64,000 nt of DNA. Origin: Streptomyces cellulosae. Its GTDB lineage: Bacteria > Actinomycetota > Actinomycetes > Streptomycetales > Streptomycetaceae. The stretch is from positions 62,001 to 126,000 of the forward strand of contig NZ_JOEV01000030.1 of NCBI RefSeq assembly GCF_000721105.1, read 5' to 3'. This document shows, piece by piece, positions 1-9,125 of the stretch. The translations under genes and the position numbers were made by a program. A model generated the notes under the pieces. The model did not search any database. It was not told where the DNA came from and saw nothing but the letters and a program-made list of their open reading frames with translations. The stretch's first letter is position 1, and the number at the start of each line of letters is the position of its first letter.

Positions 1-774
1 ACCCTGCGCCCCGCCGAGGGCGCCCGGGAGGGCGTCGGCACGCTCGGCCTGCGCCAGGGCACCGGCACCGAGACCTTCACCGACGACCCGCAGCTGAGCG
101 AGACCGACTGGGCGGCCCGGATCGACACACCCACCCCGGACAAGGCGGGCTTCACCACGGGCCCGCTCACGAAGGACCTCCGCCTGTCCGGCGCCTCGAA
201 GGTCACCGTCACCGCCACCCCGACCACCTCGACGGCCCACCTGTCCGCCGTCCTCGTGGACCTCGGCCCCGACACCATCCGTGACTACGGCGCCGCCGGC
301 GAGGGCATCACCACCCTCACCGACCGCACCTGCTGGGGTGCGAGCACGACCGGCGACAGCGCCTGCTTCCAGCAGACCCGGGCGAAGACCGCCGCCGTCG
401 ACTACACGGTGGTAAGCCGTGGCTGGGCCGACCTGGGCAACCACGCCTCCGACGTGAAGGGGGTCCCCCTCACACCGGGCACGGCGTACACCATCACCCT
501 CGACCTGGGCGCCACGGACCATGTCGTCCCGGCCGGGCACCGACTGGCGCTGATCGTCGCGGGCACGGACAAGGACCTCATCGACCCGCCGTCGACCAGG
601 CCCACGCTGACCGTCGACCTGTCCCGCACCTCGGCCCGCGTCCCCGTCGTCGGCGGTACGGCCGCCTTCGCCCGCGCCGCCACGGGCTCCACGCCCGCCG
701 CTGCGGAGGCCACCGCCCGCGACGGCGTGACCGGACCGCGCGGCACCCTCCGCGTCCCGGGGAGCGGCCGATGA
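1..774 (+). CDS. Xaa-Pro dipeptidyl-peptidase (PepX/CocE-type), 3' part only
   Basis: The open frame runs in from the left edge, so only the last 257 residues are visible. They look like the C-terminal jelly-roll domain of X-Pro dipeptidyl-peptidases and CocE/NonD hydrolases: [19 protein letters not shown] followed by [17 protein letters not shown], where substituted hydrophobic strands precede a final beta-sandwich. The alpha/beta-hydrolase core with the catalytic serine lies outside the window. The family releases X-Pro dipeptides from peptide N termini and Streptomyces members are usually secreted. The TGA stop overlaps the ATG of the next peptidase gene (ATGA), so the two exo-peptidases are probably translated together. 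Family call is good; exact specificity cannot be judged from this piece. Confidence 0.8.
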   Translation, partial: TLRPAEGAREGVGTLGLRQGTGTETFTDDPQLSETDWAARIDTPTPDKAGFTTGPLTKDLRLSGASKVTVTATPTTSTAHLSAVLVDLGPDTIRDYGAAGEGITTLTDRTCWGASTTGDSACFQQTRAKTAAVDYTVVSRGWADLGNHASDVKGVPLTPGTAYTITLDLGATDHVVPAGHRLALIVAGTDKDLIDPPSTRPTLTVDLSRTSARVPVVGGTAAFARAATGSTPAAAEATARDGVTGPRGTLRVPGSGR

Positions 775-2015
775 TCCGCGCCCTGACCGTCACCACCGCG
801 GCCCTGGCGGCTTCCCTGGTCGTCCCGCCGGCCTCCGCCACCCAGGCCCCGCCCCGCACCGGCTTCGAACAGACGGACGGCGCCCGCTGGACGACCCAGT
901 CCGAGGAACAGACCTTCCTCACGGCGGTCGACCGTGCCGGCGCCCGGGTCTCCGTCGTTCCCATCGGTACGACGAAACAGGGCCGCCCCCTCCAACTGGC
1001 CCGGATCGGCGCCGCGCACGCACCGAACACGGTGCTGCTCGTGTGCAGCCAGCACGGCGACGAGCCCTCCGGGCGCGAGGCCTGCCTGACCACGATCCGC
1101 GACCTGGCGTACGCGAAGGACCGCGAGACCCGCCGCTTCCTGGACCGCACCACCCTGCTCGTCGTGCCGACCGCCAACCCCGACGGCCGCGCCGCCGACA
1201 CCCGGGGCAACGGCGACGGCGTGGACGTCAACCGCGACCACCTCGCCCTGAAGACCGCCGAGGCCCGCGCCATGGCCGCCGTGGTCCGGGACCGACACCC
1301 GGACGTCATCTACGACCTGCACGAGTACGGCGCCACACCCCCGTACTACGACAAGGACCTCTTCGACCTGTGGCCGCGCAACCTCAACACGGACGCGGCC
1401 GTCCACGAAGAGGCCGAGACCCTGTCCGAGGCGTACGTCCGTCCCGCAGCCCGCGGCGCCGGGTACTCGACGGGCACGTACGGCATCTGGACCGACCCCG
1501 CCACCGGCGAACCGGTCCGGCAGGTCGCCGGGGACGGGCAGGAACGCATCCTGCGGAACATGTCCGGGGTGAAACACGCGCTCGGCCTGCTCATCGAGAG
1601 CCGCGTCGAACCACTGACGGACGTCGGTCAGGCGGTCAACAACCGGCGCCGGGTCAGCTCGCAACTGGCCGCGCTGAAAGGCCTGTTCAGGTTCACCGGT
1701 GAGCGGCGCGCCCAGGTCGAGGCGGCGACGACCGGGGCCCGGCTCGCCGGATCCGCGGACGCCGGACCCGTCTACCTCGGCGGCGCCGACAACGACCCAC
1801 CGGAACCGGCCGAGGTGATCCAGGACCCGCCCTGCGGCTACCGGCTCACCGCCGGCCAGTACGCCGACGTCACGGACGAACTCGCCCTGCACGGAGTGAA
1901 GTCGAAGGGCACCTACGTCCCGCTCCGCCAGCCCCTGCGCGCGCTCGTCCCGCTGCTCCTGGACGCGCGTGCCCCATACCACCTCACGGCCGGTGAGCCC
2001 GTCACCGACTGCTGA
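771..2015 (+). CDS. M14-family zinc carboxypeptidase, secreted
   Basis: Predicted 414-residue metallocarboxypeptidase. Residues 1-24 form a signal peptide ending PPASA. The M14 zinc ligands are in [10 protein letters not shown] (His95, Glu98) and YDLHEYG (His184), and the substrate-binding Asn-Arg pair is in DVNRDH (about 154-155). [10 protein letters not shown] is also typical of the family. It should trim single C-terminal residues from peptides outside the membrane. The ATG overlaps the stop of the upstream dipeptidyl-peptidase by four bases, which fixes the start and suggests a joint role in extracellular peptide degradation. The catalytic general-base Glu is probably in LLIESR near residue 280. 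Substrate preference (A, B or D-Glu type) is unknown. Confidence 0.88.
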   Translation: MIRALTVTTAALAASLVVPPASATQAPPRTGFEQTDGARWTTQSEEQTFLTAVDRAGARVSVVPIGTTKQGRPLQLARIGAAHAPNTVLLVCSQHGDEPSGREACLTTIRDLAYAKDRETRRFLDRTTLLVVPTANPDGRAADTRGNGDGVDVNRDHLALKTAEARAMAAVVRDRHPDVIYDLHEYGATPPYYDKDLFDLWPRNLNTDAAVHEEAETLSEAYVRPAARGAGYSTGTYGIWTDPATGEPVRQVAGDGQERILRNMSGVKHALGLLIESRVEPLTDVGQAVNNRRRVSSQLAALKGLFRFTGERRAQVEAATTGARLAGSADAGPVYLGGADNDPPEPAEVIQDPPCGYRLTAGQYADVTDELALHGVKSKGTYVPLRQPLRALVPLLLDARAPYHLTAGEPVTDC

Positions 2016-2027
2016 GCGCGTCCCACG

Positions 2028-2098
2028 CGTCAGGAGGAGGCGGCCCGTGCGCCACCGACTGCCGATGCTCCGTCAGGAGGAGGCGGCCCCGTGCGCCA
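2028..2098. repeat. Tandem duplication of the 3' end of the flavoprotein gene
   Basis: A 27-base segment at 2028-2054 (CGTCAGGAGGAGGCGGCC, then CGTGCGCCA) recurs at 2071-2098 with one extra C. The second copy contains the last codons and stop of the minus-strand oxidase gene. The period is 43 bases, so the first copy looks like a recent tandem duplication of that gene's end. It fills most of the short gap between the two convergent genes. Confidence 0.7.
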
Positions 2099-3035
2099 AC
2101 CCGGCCGCCTCCTCCGCGCACCCCCACGCCACCGTCACACCCGCACCGCCGTGACCGTAGTTGTGCACCACCACCCGTCCGTCGGGCAGCAGTTCACGCT
2201 CCAGCCGGACCGCGTTCCGCGCCGGCCTCAGCCCCACCCGGTGCCCCAGCACCCGCGCCCCCGCGATCTCGGGCCGCAGCGCCGCGCACCGCCGTACGAT
2301 CGACTCCGTCACCGCCGGATCCGGCTCCAGTGCCCAGGCGTCCTCGTCCGCCGTCCCGCCCAGCACCAGCCGGCCCGGCTGCGGAAAGAAGTACGTCTTC
2401 GCCCCGGAGACGTCCGTGGCCACCAGCCAGGTCCTGATGCCGGGGTTCTCCACGAGGACCAGCTGCCCGCGCACCGGACGCAGCGACGCGTCCGGCACCA
2501 GCTCGCGGGCGCCGAGCCCGGTGCAGTTGACCACGACCGGCGCGTCGGCCTCGGCGAGGTCGGACACCGTACGGGTCTCGATCACCCCGCCCGCCGCCAG
2601 GAGTCGCTCCCGCAGCCAGGGCAGATGAGTCGACATGTCGATGAGTGGCAGCCGCGCCCACATGCCCGACCCGGCGTACTCCTCGGCCGTCGCCGCCCGC
2701 AGCCCCGGCACCCGAGCCCCCGCCCAGGCCCGCGCCCCGTCCAGATCCTCCTCGCCCAGTACCCCTTCGACCAGGCGTACGCCGGTCACCTCGGGCGAGG
2801 CCGCCGCCTCCTCGTAGACGTCCAGCGAGCGCAGCGCCCACCCGCGCGCCGACGTGACCGGCTCGATCGCGTAGGGCCACCACAGCGCCCCGGCGACCGC
2901 CGAGGTGGTCCGCCCGACCGGATCCCGCGTCCACACCCGCACCCGCCGGCCGCGCTCGGCCAGCACCACGGCCGTCGTCAGCCCGATGACACCGCCCCCG
3001 ACCACGACGATCTCGTCCCTCAGTTCGCTTTCCAC
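2073..3035 (-). CDS. D-amino-acid oxidase-type FAD-dependent oxidoreductase
   Basis: 320 residues with an N-terminal FAD-binding Rossmann motif VVGGGVIGLTTAVVLAERG (about residues 11-29) and DAO-type signatures: SAVAGALWWPYAIEP near 45-60, VNCTGLGAREL in the middle, and NYGHGGAGVTVAWG near the C terminus, the last typical of D-amino-acid oxidase. The enzyme would oxidatively deaminate D-amino acids to keto acids with release of hydrogen peroxide; D-aspartate oxidase activity is an alternative. It carries no signal peptide. The start is a GTG with a poor ribosome site, so the exact N terminus is moderately certain. It is convergent with the carboxypeptidase gene. Confidence 0.85.
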   Translation of the reverse strand: MESELRDEIVVVGGGVIGLTTAVVLAERGRRVRVWTRDPVGRTTSAVAGALWWPYAIEPVTSARGWALRSLDVYEEAAASPEVTGVRLVEGVLGEEDLDGARAWAGARVPGLRAATAEEYAGSGMWARLPLIDMSTHLPWLRERLLAAGGVIETRTVSDLAEADAPVVVNCTGLGARELVPDASLRPVRGQLVLVENPGIRTWLVATDVSGAKTYFFPQPGRLVLGGTADEDAWALEPDPAVTESIVRRCAALRPEIAGARVLGHRVGLRPARNAVRLERELLPDGRVVVHNYGHGGAGVTVAWGCAEEAAGLAHGAASS

Positions 3036-3101
3036 GCGGGGACGCTAACGGAATATGTCATGCCGTGCTCACATCGGTCCCGCCGTGGGGATACTCACAA
3101 C

Positions 3102-4163
3102 ATGTCTGTCGCATACGCGACCTTCGGCCTGGCACCGGCGATGCGTGCCGGTGAAGTCCTCGCCGACGGTGGCTACCAGGTACACCGGGACTTCGTGGAC
3201 TTCGTGGTCGACGGCAGCCCGCTCCTCCACCAGCTCTCCGACCTCGACGCCGTCTCCCCGCTCGCCTCCGACGTCCCGCCCGCGATCTTCACCGCCCAGG
3301 TCCGCAGCCTCCTCCTGGAGACTCGGGCACCGCTGCCCGGCGGCCGGTACATCGTCTACGGCTGCCCCGAGTGCGAGGACCTGGCCTGCGGCGCCGTCAC
3401 CGCGGTGATCCAGCGCGAGGGCGAGGACTTCATCTGGCGGGACTTCGCCTGGCAGACCGGCGAACACGCCGACCTGACGCTCAACGGCTACCAGGGCATA
3501 GGGCCCTTCCGCTTCCGCGGCACCGAGTACCGTCAGGCGCTGGCCTCCCTGCTGGACGGCGCAGCCCCGGCCGCACCCCGGCGCCGGGTCCTGCTGATCG
3601 GTGCCCGCGTCGCCCTCCTGGCCAAGCTCGCCGCCGCCCTGCGCACCATCGGCATCGGCGCCGACATCACCCGCGACGCGCACGGCGTCCTGGCCGAGGA
3701 ACTGCGCGCCTACGGTGCCGTCGCCTTCGGGCGGGCGATCACCGAGGAGGAACGTGCCGCCGTACGCCGCACGTTCGAGGAGGCCGGCGTCGAGGTGGCG
3801 TACGTCGACGGCCTCGCCCCGATCGTCCCGCTGCTGGTGGCCCAGATCGAGCACGCCCTGGACCCCAGCCCGGCGGCACAGCGCCGGCTGACGGGCCTGG
3901 TGGCCACCGACGGCGAGGCGGGCGTCGAGGTCAGCTCCCCGTGCCGGGTCCGCCTCACCGCGTACCGCCTCGACCGCCTCTACCGCACCCACACCCACGA
4001 ACTCTTCGACGGCATCCTGGAACCGGGCCGCCACCGCATCACCCTCGACGCCAAGGCGGTCAAGGGGGAGTCCTTCCTGGTGGCGCGGACGTCGGGGAGT
4101 GTGCTGGTGGAGGCGACGGCGCACGGGAAAACCGGGACGCGGACCGCTCCCGCCGCCCGTTAG
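3102..4163 (+). CDS. Conserved hypothetical protein with CxxC motif
   Basis: 353 residues, start ATG preceded at close range by GTGGGG. The frame is open far upstream, but that part is antisense to the oxidase gene and has no protein-like character. I do not recognise a characterised family; I recall orthologues in Streptomyces loosely labelled oxidoreductase. Around residues 88-98 there is GCPECEDLACG, a CxxC plus a third cysteine that could bind metal or zinc. Residues about 163-195 (RRVLLIGARVALLAKLAAAL) resemble a Rossmann-like beta-alpha unit. No signal peptide or membrane segment is seen. It ends 13 bases before the ABC-F start, so the two may be co-transcribed. Confidence 0.75.
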   Translation: MSVAYATFGLAPAMRAGEVLADGGYQVHRDFVDFVVDGSPLLHQLSDLDAVSPLASDVPPAIFTAQVRSLLLETRAPLPGGRYIVYGCPECEDLACGAVTAVIQREGEDFIWRDFAWQTGEHADLTLNGYQGIGPFRFRGTEYRQALASLLDGAAPAAPRRRVLLIGARVALLAKLAAALRTIGIGADITRDAHGVLAEELRAYGAVAFGRAITEEERAAVRRTFEEAGVEVAYVDGLAPIVPLLVAQIEHALDPSPAAQRRLTGLVATDGEAGVEVSSPCRVRLTAYRLDRLYRTHTHELFDGILEPGRHRITLDAKAVKGESFLVARTSGSVLVEATAHGKTGTRTAPAAR

Positions 4164-4176
4164 GATCGGCACTCTG

Positions 4177-5817
4177 ATGACTGCCACCCTCGTCGCCAAG
4201 AACCTCGCCGCCGGGCACGGCGACCGCTCCCTGTTCGCCGGGCTCGACCTCGTCGTCGCGCCCGGCGATGTGATCGGTCTGGTCGGAGCCAATGGCGCGG
4301 GCAAGTCCACGCTGCTCAGGATGCTCGCCGGCCTCACCGCACCGGAGGAGGGGGAGCTCAGGCTGTCCCCGCCGACCGCGAGCGTCGGCCACCTCCCGCA
4401 GGAGCCGGAACGCCGGCCGGGCGAGACGGTGCGGGACTTCCTGGCCCGCCGCACCGGCGTCGCCGAGGCCCAGCGGGCGATGGACGAGGCGACTCAGGCC
4501 CTCGTCGACGGGGCGCCGGGCGCGGACGACGCGTATGCCACGAGCCTGGAGCGGTGGCTCGACCTCGGCGGCGCGGATCTGGACGAACGGGCCGAGGAGG
4601 TCACCGACTCGCTCGGCCTCGCAGTCGACCTGGACCAGCCGATGACCTCCCTGTCCGGCGGCCAGGCCGCCCGCGCCGGCCTCGCCTCCCTCCTCCTGTC
4701 CCGCTATGACGTCTTCCTCCTCGACGAGCCCACCAACGACCTCGACCTCGACGGCCTGGAGCGCCTGGAACGCTTCGTGAGCGGCCTGCGCGCCGGCACT
4801 GTCGTGGTCAGCCACGACCGCGAGTTCCTCACCCGCACGGTCACCAAGGTCCTCGAACTCGACCTCGCCCAGCAGCAGATCACCCTGTACGGCGGCGGGT
4901 ACGAGGCCTACCTGGAGGAGCGGGAGGTCGCCCGCCGGCACGCCCGCGGCGACTACGAGGAGTACGCCGACAAGAGGGCCGCCCTCCAGGACCGGGCGCA
5001 GACGCAGCGCTCCTGGATGGACAAGGGCGTGAAGAACGCGCGCCGCAAGGCGAGCAACGACAACGACAAGATCGGCCGCAAGTTCCGCAGTGAGGCCAGC
5101 GAGAAACAGGCCGCGAAGGCCCGCCAGACCCAGCGCATGATCGAACGCCTCGACGTCGTCGAGGAGCCCCGCAAGGAGTGGGAGCTGCGGATGGAGATCG
5201 CGTCGGCCCCGCGCTCGGGCGCGGTCGTCGCGACCCTGCGGGACGCCGAGGTCCGGCGCGGAGACTTCGTGCTCGGCCCGGTCTCCCTGCAGATCGACTG
5301 GGCCGACCGGATCGCGGTGACCGGCGCCAACGGCGCGGGAAAGTCCACGCTCCTGGGGGCCCTGCTGGGCCGCGTCCCGCTGGACGCCGGTGCGGCCGCC
5401 CTCGGCTCCGGCGTCCTGGTCGGCGAGGTCGACCAGGCCCGCAAGCTGTTCCACGGCACCGAAGCCCTGCTGGACGCGTTCGGCGCGGCCGTCCCCGACA
5501 CCGAGCCCGCCGACGTGCGCACCCTCCTGGCCAAGTTCGGCCTCAAGGCGGAACACGTGCTGCGCCCGGCCTCGACCCTTTCCCCGGGCGAACGCACTCG
5601 GGCCGCCCTCGCCCTGCTCCAGGGCCGGGGCGTCAACCTCCTGGTGCTCGACGAGCCCACGAACCACCTCGACCTGCCGGCCATCGAACAACTGGAGTCG
5701 GCCCTCGACGCCTACGAGGGCACCCTGCTCCTGGTCACCCATGACCGGCGCATGCTGGACGCTGTCCACGTGACCCGCCGCTTCGAGGTGGCCGACGGCA
5801 AGGTGACCGAGCACTGA
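4177..5817 (+). CDS. ABC-F family ATPase (ribosome-associated type)
   Basis: 546 residues with two ABC domains on one chain and no membrane segments, the ABC-F layout. Walker A GANGAGKST occurs near residues 36 and 381, and signatures LSGGQAARAGL near 158 and LSPGERTRAAL near 467. Walker B motifs are FLLDEPTNDLDLD and LVLDEPTNHLDLP. A charged helical linker (about residues 245-335, rich in Lys/Arg/Glu) joins the domains, as in proteins that bind the ribosomal E site. Such proteins act in translation or protect ribosomes from antibiotics; which applies here cannot be told. ATG at 4177 is chosen because the ATP-binding fold begins at once; an upstream in-frame start overlaps the previous gene. 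Confidence 0.9.
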   Translation: MTATLVAKNLAAGHGDRSLFAGLDLVVAPGDVIGLVGANGAGKSTLLRMLAGLTAPEEGELRLSPPTASVGHLPQEPERRPGETVRDFLARRTGVAEAQRAMDEATQALVDGAPGADDAYATSLERWLDLGGADLDERAEEVTDSLGLAVDLDQPMTSLSGGQAARAGLASLLLSRYDVFLLDEPTNDLDLDGLERLERFVSGLRAGTVVVSHDREFLTRTVTKVLELDLAQQQITLYGGGYEAYLEEREVARRHARGDYEEYADKRAALQDRAQTQRSWMDKGVKNARRKASNDNDKIGRKFRSEASEKQAAKARQTQRMIERLDVVEEPRKEWELRMEIASAPRSGAVVATLRDAEVRRGDFVLGPVSLQIDWADRIAVTGANGAGKSTLLGALLGRVPLDAGAAALGSGVLVGEVDQARKLFHGTEALLDAFGAAVPDTEPADVRTLLAKFGLKAEHVLRPASTLSPGERTRAALALLQGRGVNLLVLDEPTNHLDLPAIEQLESALDAYEGTLLLVTHDRRMLDAVHVTRRFEVADGKVTEH

Positions 5818-5821
5818 CGTC

Positions 5822-5914
5822 TGGCACTGACGCCTGGTGCTGAGGCCTGGTGCCGAGGCCTGGCACTGACGCCTGACGCCTGACGCCTGACGCCTGACGC
5901 CTGGCGCTGACGCC
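5822..5914. repeat. Tandem array of 13-bp and 7-bp units
   Basis: After the ABC-F stop the sequence is a gapless array: four 13-mers of the form TGGYRCYGASGCC (5822-5834, 5835-5847, 5848-5860, 5861-5873), four 7-mers TGACGCC (5874-5901), then another 13-mer (5902-5914). The 7-mer is the second half of the 13-mer, so the array looks like expansion by slipped-strand pairing. It borders the broken gene at 5935-6229. Confidence 0.9.
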
Positions 5915-5934
5915 GAGCGCTAGGACGCGGCCGG

Positions 5935-6229
5935 TCAGTGGAGAGCCCCGTCGATCTGAGAGATCCGCTCACCGTTCACGGTCCAGTGGCCCGGTCGTCG
6001 CGGCGCGGATCGAGGACGCGGGTGCCGGGCGGGGTGGCGGCCTCCACCCGCAGACGGCGGGTGACGAAGTCGTCGGTCGTGTCGAGGGTGTACGAGATCC
6101 AGTACATCCCGGGCACGGTGCCGACCGCCCTGCCCGTCGCCGAAGCGCCCGCTCGTCGAGGTCGACCCGGGCGGTCTCGTAGCCCCCGCTTCCGGACACG
6201 TCGCAGGTGATCGCACGTGATGTCCCCAT
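5935..6229 (-). pseudogene. Frameshifted remnant of a DUF1089/putative glycolipid-binding protein
   Basis: Three minus-strand frames carry consecutive pieces of one protein. From the ATG at 6229, frame one gives SRAITCDVSGSGGYETARV. A second frame continues RAVGTVPGMYWISYTLDTT and DDFVTRRLRVEAATPPGTR. A third gives HWTVNGERISQIDGALH and stops. These segments in this order match the N-terminal half of the small putative glycolipid-binding family (PF06475) as I remember it, in which the text continues past GAL for about 100 residues. Two frameshifts plus loss of the 3' half make this non-functional. The start is well placed just upstream of tex on the opposite side of a 76-base gap. The family assignment is from memory; the broken-frame pattern is direct. 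Confidence 0.7.
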
Positions 6230-6305
6230 GGCGCCATGTTAAGGACGAACCGGTCCGGACCCTCCTGACGTACGGAGAATCCGGACCGGACACCTCACCG
6301 AGCGC

Positions 6306-8693
6306 TCAGCGCCTGCCCTTCTTCGGGTCGACCAGCCCCGCCTTGCGCAGCGCGTCGGCCATCGCGCTGTTGGCGGGTGGCGGCGGAGCCTGACGGGAGC
6401 CGCCACCGCCACCGCCGCCCCGGTTCTGCCGCTGCTGCGGCGGACGCCCGCCCCGCTGCCGCCGCTCGCCGCCGCCCGGGCCCTGCTGCCGCTCCTGCGG
6501 CGTGGCCTCGTCGTCGAGCCGCAGCGTCAGCGAGATCCGCTTGCGCGGGATGTCGACGTCCAGGACCTTCACCTTGACGATGTCGCCCGGCTTCACCACG
6601 TCCCGCGGGTCCTTGACGAACGTCTTCGACAGCGCGGAGACGTGTGCCAGACCGTCCTGGTGCACACCGACGTCGATGAACGCGCCGAAAGCCGCCACGT
6701 TCGTGACCACGCCCTCCAGGATCATCCCGGAGGACAGATCGGAGATCTTCTCGACGCCGTCCTTGAAGGTGGCCGTCTTGAACGCGGGCCGCGGGTCGCG
6801 ACCGGGCTTCTCCAGCTCCTTGAGGATGTCCGTCACGGTCGGCAGACCGAAGGTGTCGTTCACGAACTCCTGCGGCCTGAGCGAGCGCAGCACCGCCGTG
6901 TTGCCGACGAGCGAGGCGACCTCCTGCCCGGACGTCCTCACCATCTGCCGCACCACCGGATAGGCCTCGGGGTGCACGCTGGACGCGTCCAGCGGGTCGT
7001 CGCCGCCGCGGATACGGAGGAAGCCCGCGCACTGCTCGTACGCCTTCGGACCGAGCCGGGCCACGCTCTTCAACTGCGTGCGCGACTTGAACGGGCCGTT
7101 GGCGTCGCGGTGCGCCACGATGTTCTCGGCGAGCCCGGAGGTGATGCCGGAGACCCGGGACAGGAGCGGGGCCGACGCCGTGTTGACGTCGACACCGACG
7201 CCGTTCACACAGTCCTCCACCACCGCGTCCAGGGAACGCGACAGCTTCACCTCGGACAGGTCGTGCTGGTACTGGCCGACCCCGATCGACTTCGGATCGA
7301 TCTTCACCAGCTCGGCCAGCGGGTCCTGGAGCCGGCGCGCGATGGACACCGCGCCGCGCAGGGACACGTCCATGTCGGGCAGCTCCTGGGAGGCGAAGGC
7401 GGAGGCCGAGTACACGGACGCGCCCGCCTCGGACACCATCACCTTGGTGAGCTTCAACTCCGGGTGCCTGGTGATCAGTTCACCGGCGAGCTTGTCGGTC
7501 TCGCGGGACGCCGTGCCGTTGCCGATGGCGATCAGCTCGACCGCGTGCTCCTTGGCCAGGCGGGCCAGCTTGGCGATCGCCTCGTCCCACTTGTTCGCCG
7601 GGACGTGCGGGTAGATCACGTCGGTGGCCACGACCTTGCCGGTCGCGTCGACCACGGCGACCTTCACGCCCGTACGGAACCCGGGGTCCAGGCCCAGCGT
7701 CGCGCGGGTGCCGGCCGGGGCGGCGAGCAGCAGGTCCCGGAGGTTGGCCGCGAACACGTTCACGGCCTCGTCCTCGGCGGCCGTGCGCAGCCGCAGCCGG
7801 AGGTCGATGCCGAGGTGCACCAGGATGCGGGTGCGCCAGGCCCACCGGACGGTGTCCTGAAGCCACTTGTCGCCGGGCCGGCCCCGGTCGGTGATGTTGA
7901 AGCGGTGGGCGACGATCCCCTCGTAGGACGAAGGACCGTCCGTCGGCTCCTCCGGCTCCAGGACGAGGTCCAGAACCTCCTCCTTCTCGCCGCGCAGCAT
8001 CGCCAGGATCCGGTGCGAGGGCAGCTCCGTGAACGGCTCGGCGAAGTCGAAGTAGTCGGCGAACTTGGCGCCCGCCTCCTCCTTGCCCTCCCGCACCTTG
8101 GCGGCCAGCCGCCCGCGCACCCACATCCGCTCACGCAGCTCGCCGATCAGGTCGGCGTCCTCCGCGAACCGCTCGGTGAGGATCGCCCGGGCGCCGTCGA
8201 GGGCGGCCTGCGGGTCGGCGACACCCTTCTCGGCGTCCACGAAGGCGGCCGCCGCGGCCAGCGGCTCCACGCCCGGGTCGCCGAGCAGCCCTTCGGCCAG
8301 CGGCTCCAGACCCGCCTCGCGCGCGATCTGCGCCTTGGTGCGCCGCTTCGGCTTGAACGGGAGGTAGATGTCCTCCAGACGCGCCTTGGTCTCGGCGCCC
8401 CGGATCCGCGCCTCCAGCTCCTCGGTGAGCTTGCCCTGCTCGCGCACCGACTCCAGGATCGCCGTCCGCCGCTCCTCCAGCTCCCGCAGATAGCGCAGCC
8501 GCTCCTCGATCGTGCGCAGCTGCGCGTCGTCGAGCATCTCGGTCGCTTCCTTGCGGTAGCGGGCGACGAAAGGCACCGTGGAACCGCCGTCGAGCAGCTC
8601 CACGGCAGCCTTGACCTGCCGCTCCCGTACGCCGAGTTCCTCGGCGATCCTGCCTTCGATGGACCCTACTTCGATGGACCCGGGTGGTGTCAC
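6306..8693 (-). CDS. tex: Tex-family RNA-binding transcription accessory protein
   Basis: 795 residues. The order is that of Tex: an N-terminal helical region ([19 protein letters not shown] near 100-120), a YqgF-like RNase H fold ([20 protein letters not shown]), a helix-hairpin-helix pair ([19 protein letters not shown], then [11 protein letters not shown]), and a C-terminal S1 domain ([20 protein letters not shown]). The tail is unusually rich in Gly, Arg and Gln (about residues 735-775), as in some actinobacterial Tex proteins, and may add nucleic-acid binding. The start is GTG at 8693, preceded by GGAGAAGGCGG; the frame is open further upstream but that part has no conserved sequence. 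Tex is known to affect transcription and stress survival; the mechanism is not settled. Confidence 0.92.
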   Translation of the reverse strand: MTPPGSIEVGSIEGRIAEELGVRERQVKAAVELLDGGSTVPFVARYRKEATEMLDDAQLRTIEERLRYLRELEERRTAILESVREQGKLTEELEARIRGAETKARLEDIYLPFKPKRRTKAQIAREAGLEPLAEGLLGDPGVEPLAAAAAFVDAEKGVADPQAALDGARAILTERFAEDADLIGELRERMWVRGRLAAKVREGKEEAGAKFADYFDFAEPFTELPSHRILAMLRGEKEEVLDLVLEPEEPTDGPSSYEGIVAHRFNITDRGRPGDKWLQDTVRWAWRTRILVHLGIDLRLRLRTAAEDEAVNVFAANLRDLLLAAPAGTRATLGLDPGFRTGVKVAVVDATGKVVATDVIYPHVPANKWDEAIAKLARLAKEHAVELIAIGNGTASRETDKLAGELITRHPELKLTKVMVSEAGASVYSASAFASQELPDMDVSLRGAVSIARRLQDPLAELVKIDPKSIGVGQYQHDLSEVKLSRSLDAVVEDCVNGVGVDVNTASAPLLSRVSGITSGLAENIVAHRDANGPFKSRTQLKSVARLGPKAYEQCAGFLRIRGGDDPLDASSVHPEAYPVVRQMVRTSGQEVASLVGNTAVLRSLRPQEFVNDTFGLPTVTDILKELEKPGRDPRPAFKTATFKDGVEKISDLSSGMILEGVVTNVAAFGAFIDVGVHQDGLAHVSALSKTFVKDPRDVVKPGDIVKVKVLDVDIPRKRISLTLRLDDEATPQERQQGPGGGERRQRGGRPPQQRQNRGGGGGGGSRQAPPPPANSAMADALRKAGLVDPKKGRR

Positions 8694-8814
8694 GATCCCG
8701 TACCGCCTTCTCCACTGAGGTTGCGCGGCAATTGTGGCAGGTGGCACCGACACTCGGGGGTCAGGGCGGAATCCCGGCGGGGCGGGGACGGAACGCCGGG
8801 ACGCGGCGCGCCGA

Positions 8815-8840
8815 CCGCGGGGCGGGCGCGCGCCCCGCGG
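8815..8840 (-). terminator. GC-rich hairpin after the 43-residue peptide gene
   Basis: Arms CCGCGGGGCG (8815-8824) and CGCCCCGCGG (8831-8840) form a perfect 10-bp stem with a 6-base loop, one base beyond the stop of the minus-strand small gene. No T-run follows, which is usual for Streptomyces terminators. Confidence 0.7.
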
Positions 8841-8841
8841 C

Positions 8842-8973
8842 TCAGGCCCGGCGGCTGCGGGTCGAGCTCGAGGCACCGCCGAAGAGGCGGGCCAGCGCGC
8901 GGAACGGCAGGGTCACGACGGTGGCGATGGCCCCACCGATCTGGCGCAGTACGTCTGCGATCGCACGGAACAC
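8842..8973 (-). CDS. Short conserved Streptomyces peptide ([12 protein letters not shown] type)
   Basis: 43 residues beginning GTG with an excellent ribosome site (GGAGAGGAAAGG). The sequence starts [20 protein letters not shown] and continues [19 protein letters not shown], ending in Arg-Arg-Ala. It is an amphipathic to hydrophobic helix with a central [10 protein letters not shown] motif; I recall near-identical short peptides in many Streptomyces genomes but no function. It could be membrane-associated. It sits alone between tex and the SCO6745-type gene with its own terminator, so it is likely a separate transcript. The strong ribosome site, terminator and recalled conservation together support a real gene despite its size. 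Confidence 0.7.
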   Translation of the reverse strand: MFRAIADVLRQIGGAIATVVTLPFRALARLFGGASSSTRSRRA

Positions 8974-9125
8974 GGATTTTCCCCTTTCCTCTCCCGGCCA
9001 CGACGACCGAGAAGGAGCGGGTACCTCGACAGCAGCCCTGCATGCCTGATGACCTCGGGACATGGTCGGCGGTGCCGCCTCGGGAGACCTGCGGGCGCGC
9101 AGCTGACCGCCAGCAGACCGGCCCC

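Noticed and set aside
4060-5814. A 584-codon open frame on the minus strand opposite the ABC-F gene
   Set aside because: It is a GC-driven shadow: the plus-strand frame has clear Walker and signature motifs, while the antisense text has no family features.
5868-5902. 7-bp tandem repeat considered as a CRISPR-like array
   Set aside because: Units are contiguous with no spacers, and no cas genes are present.
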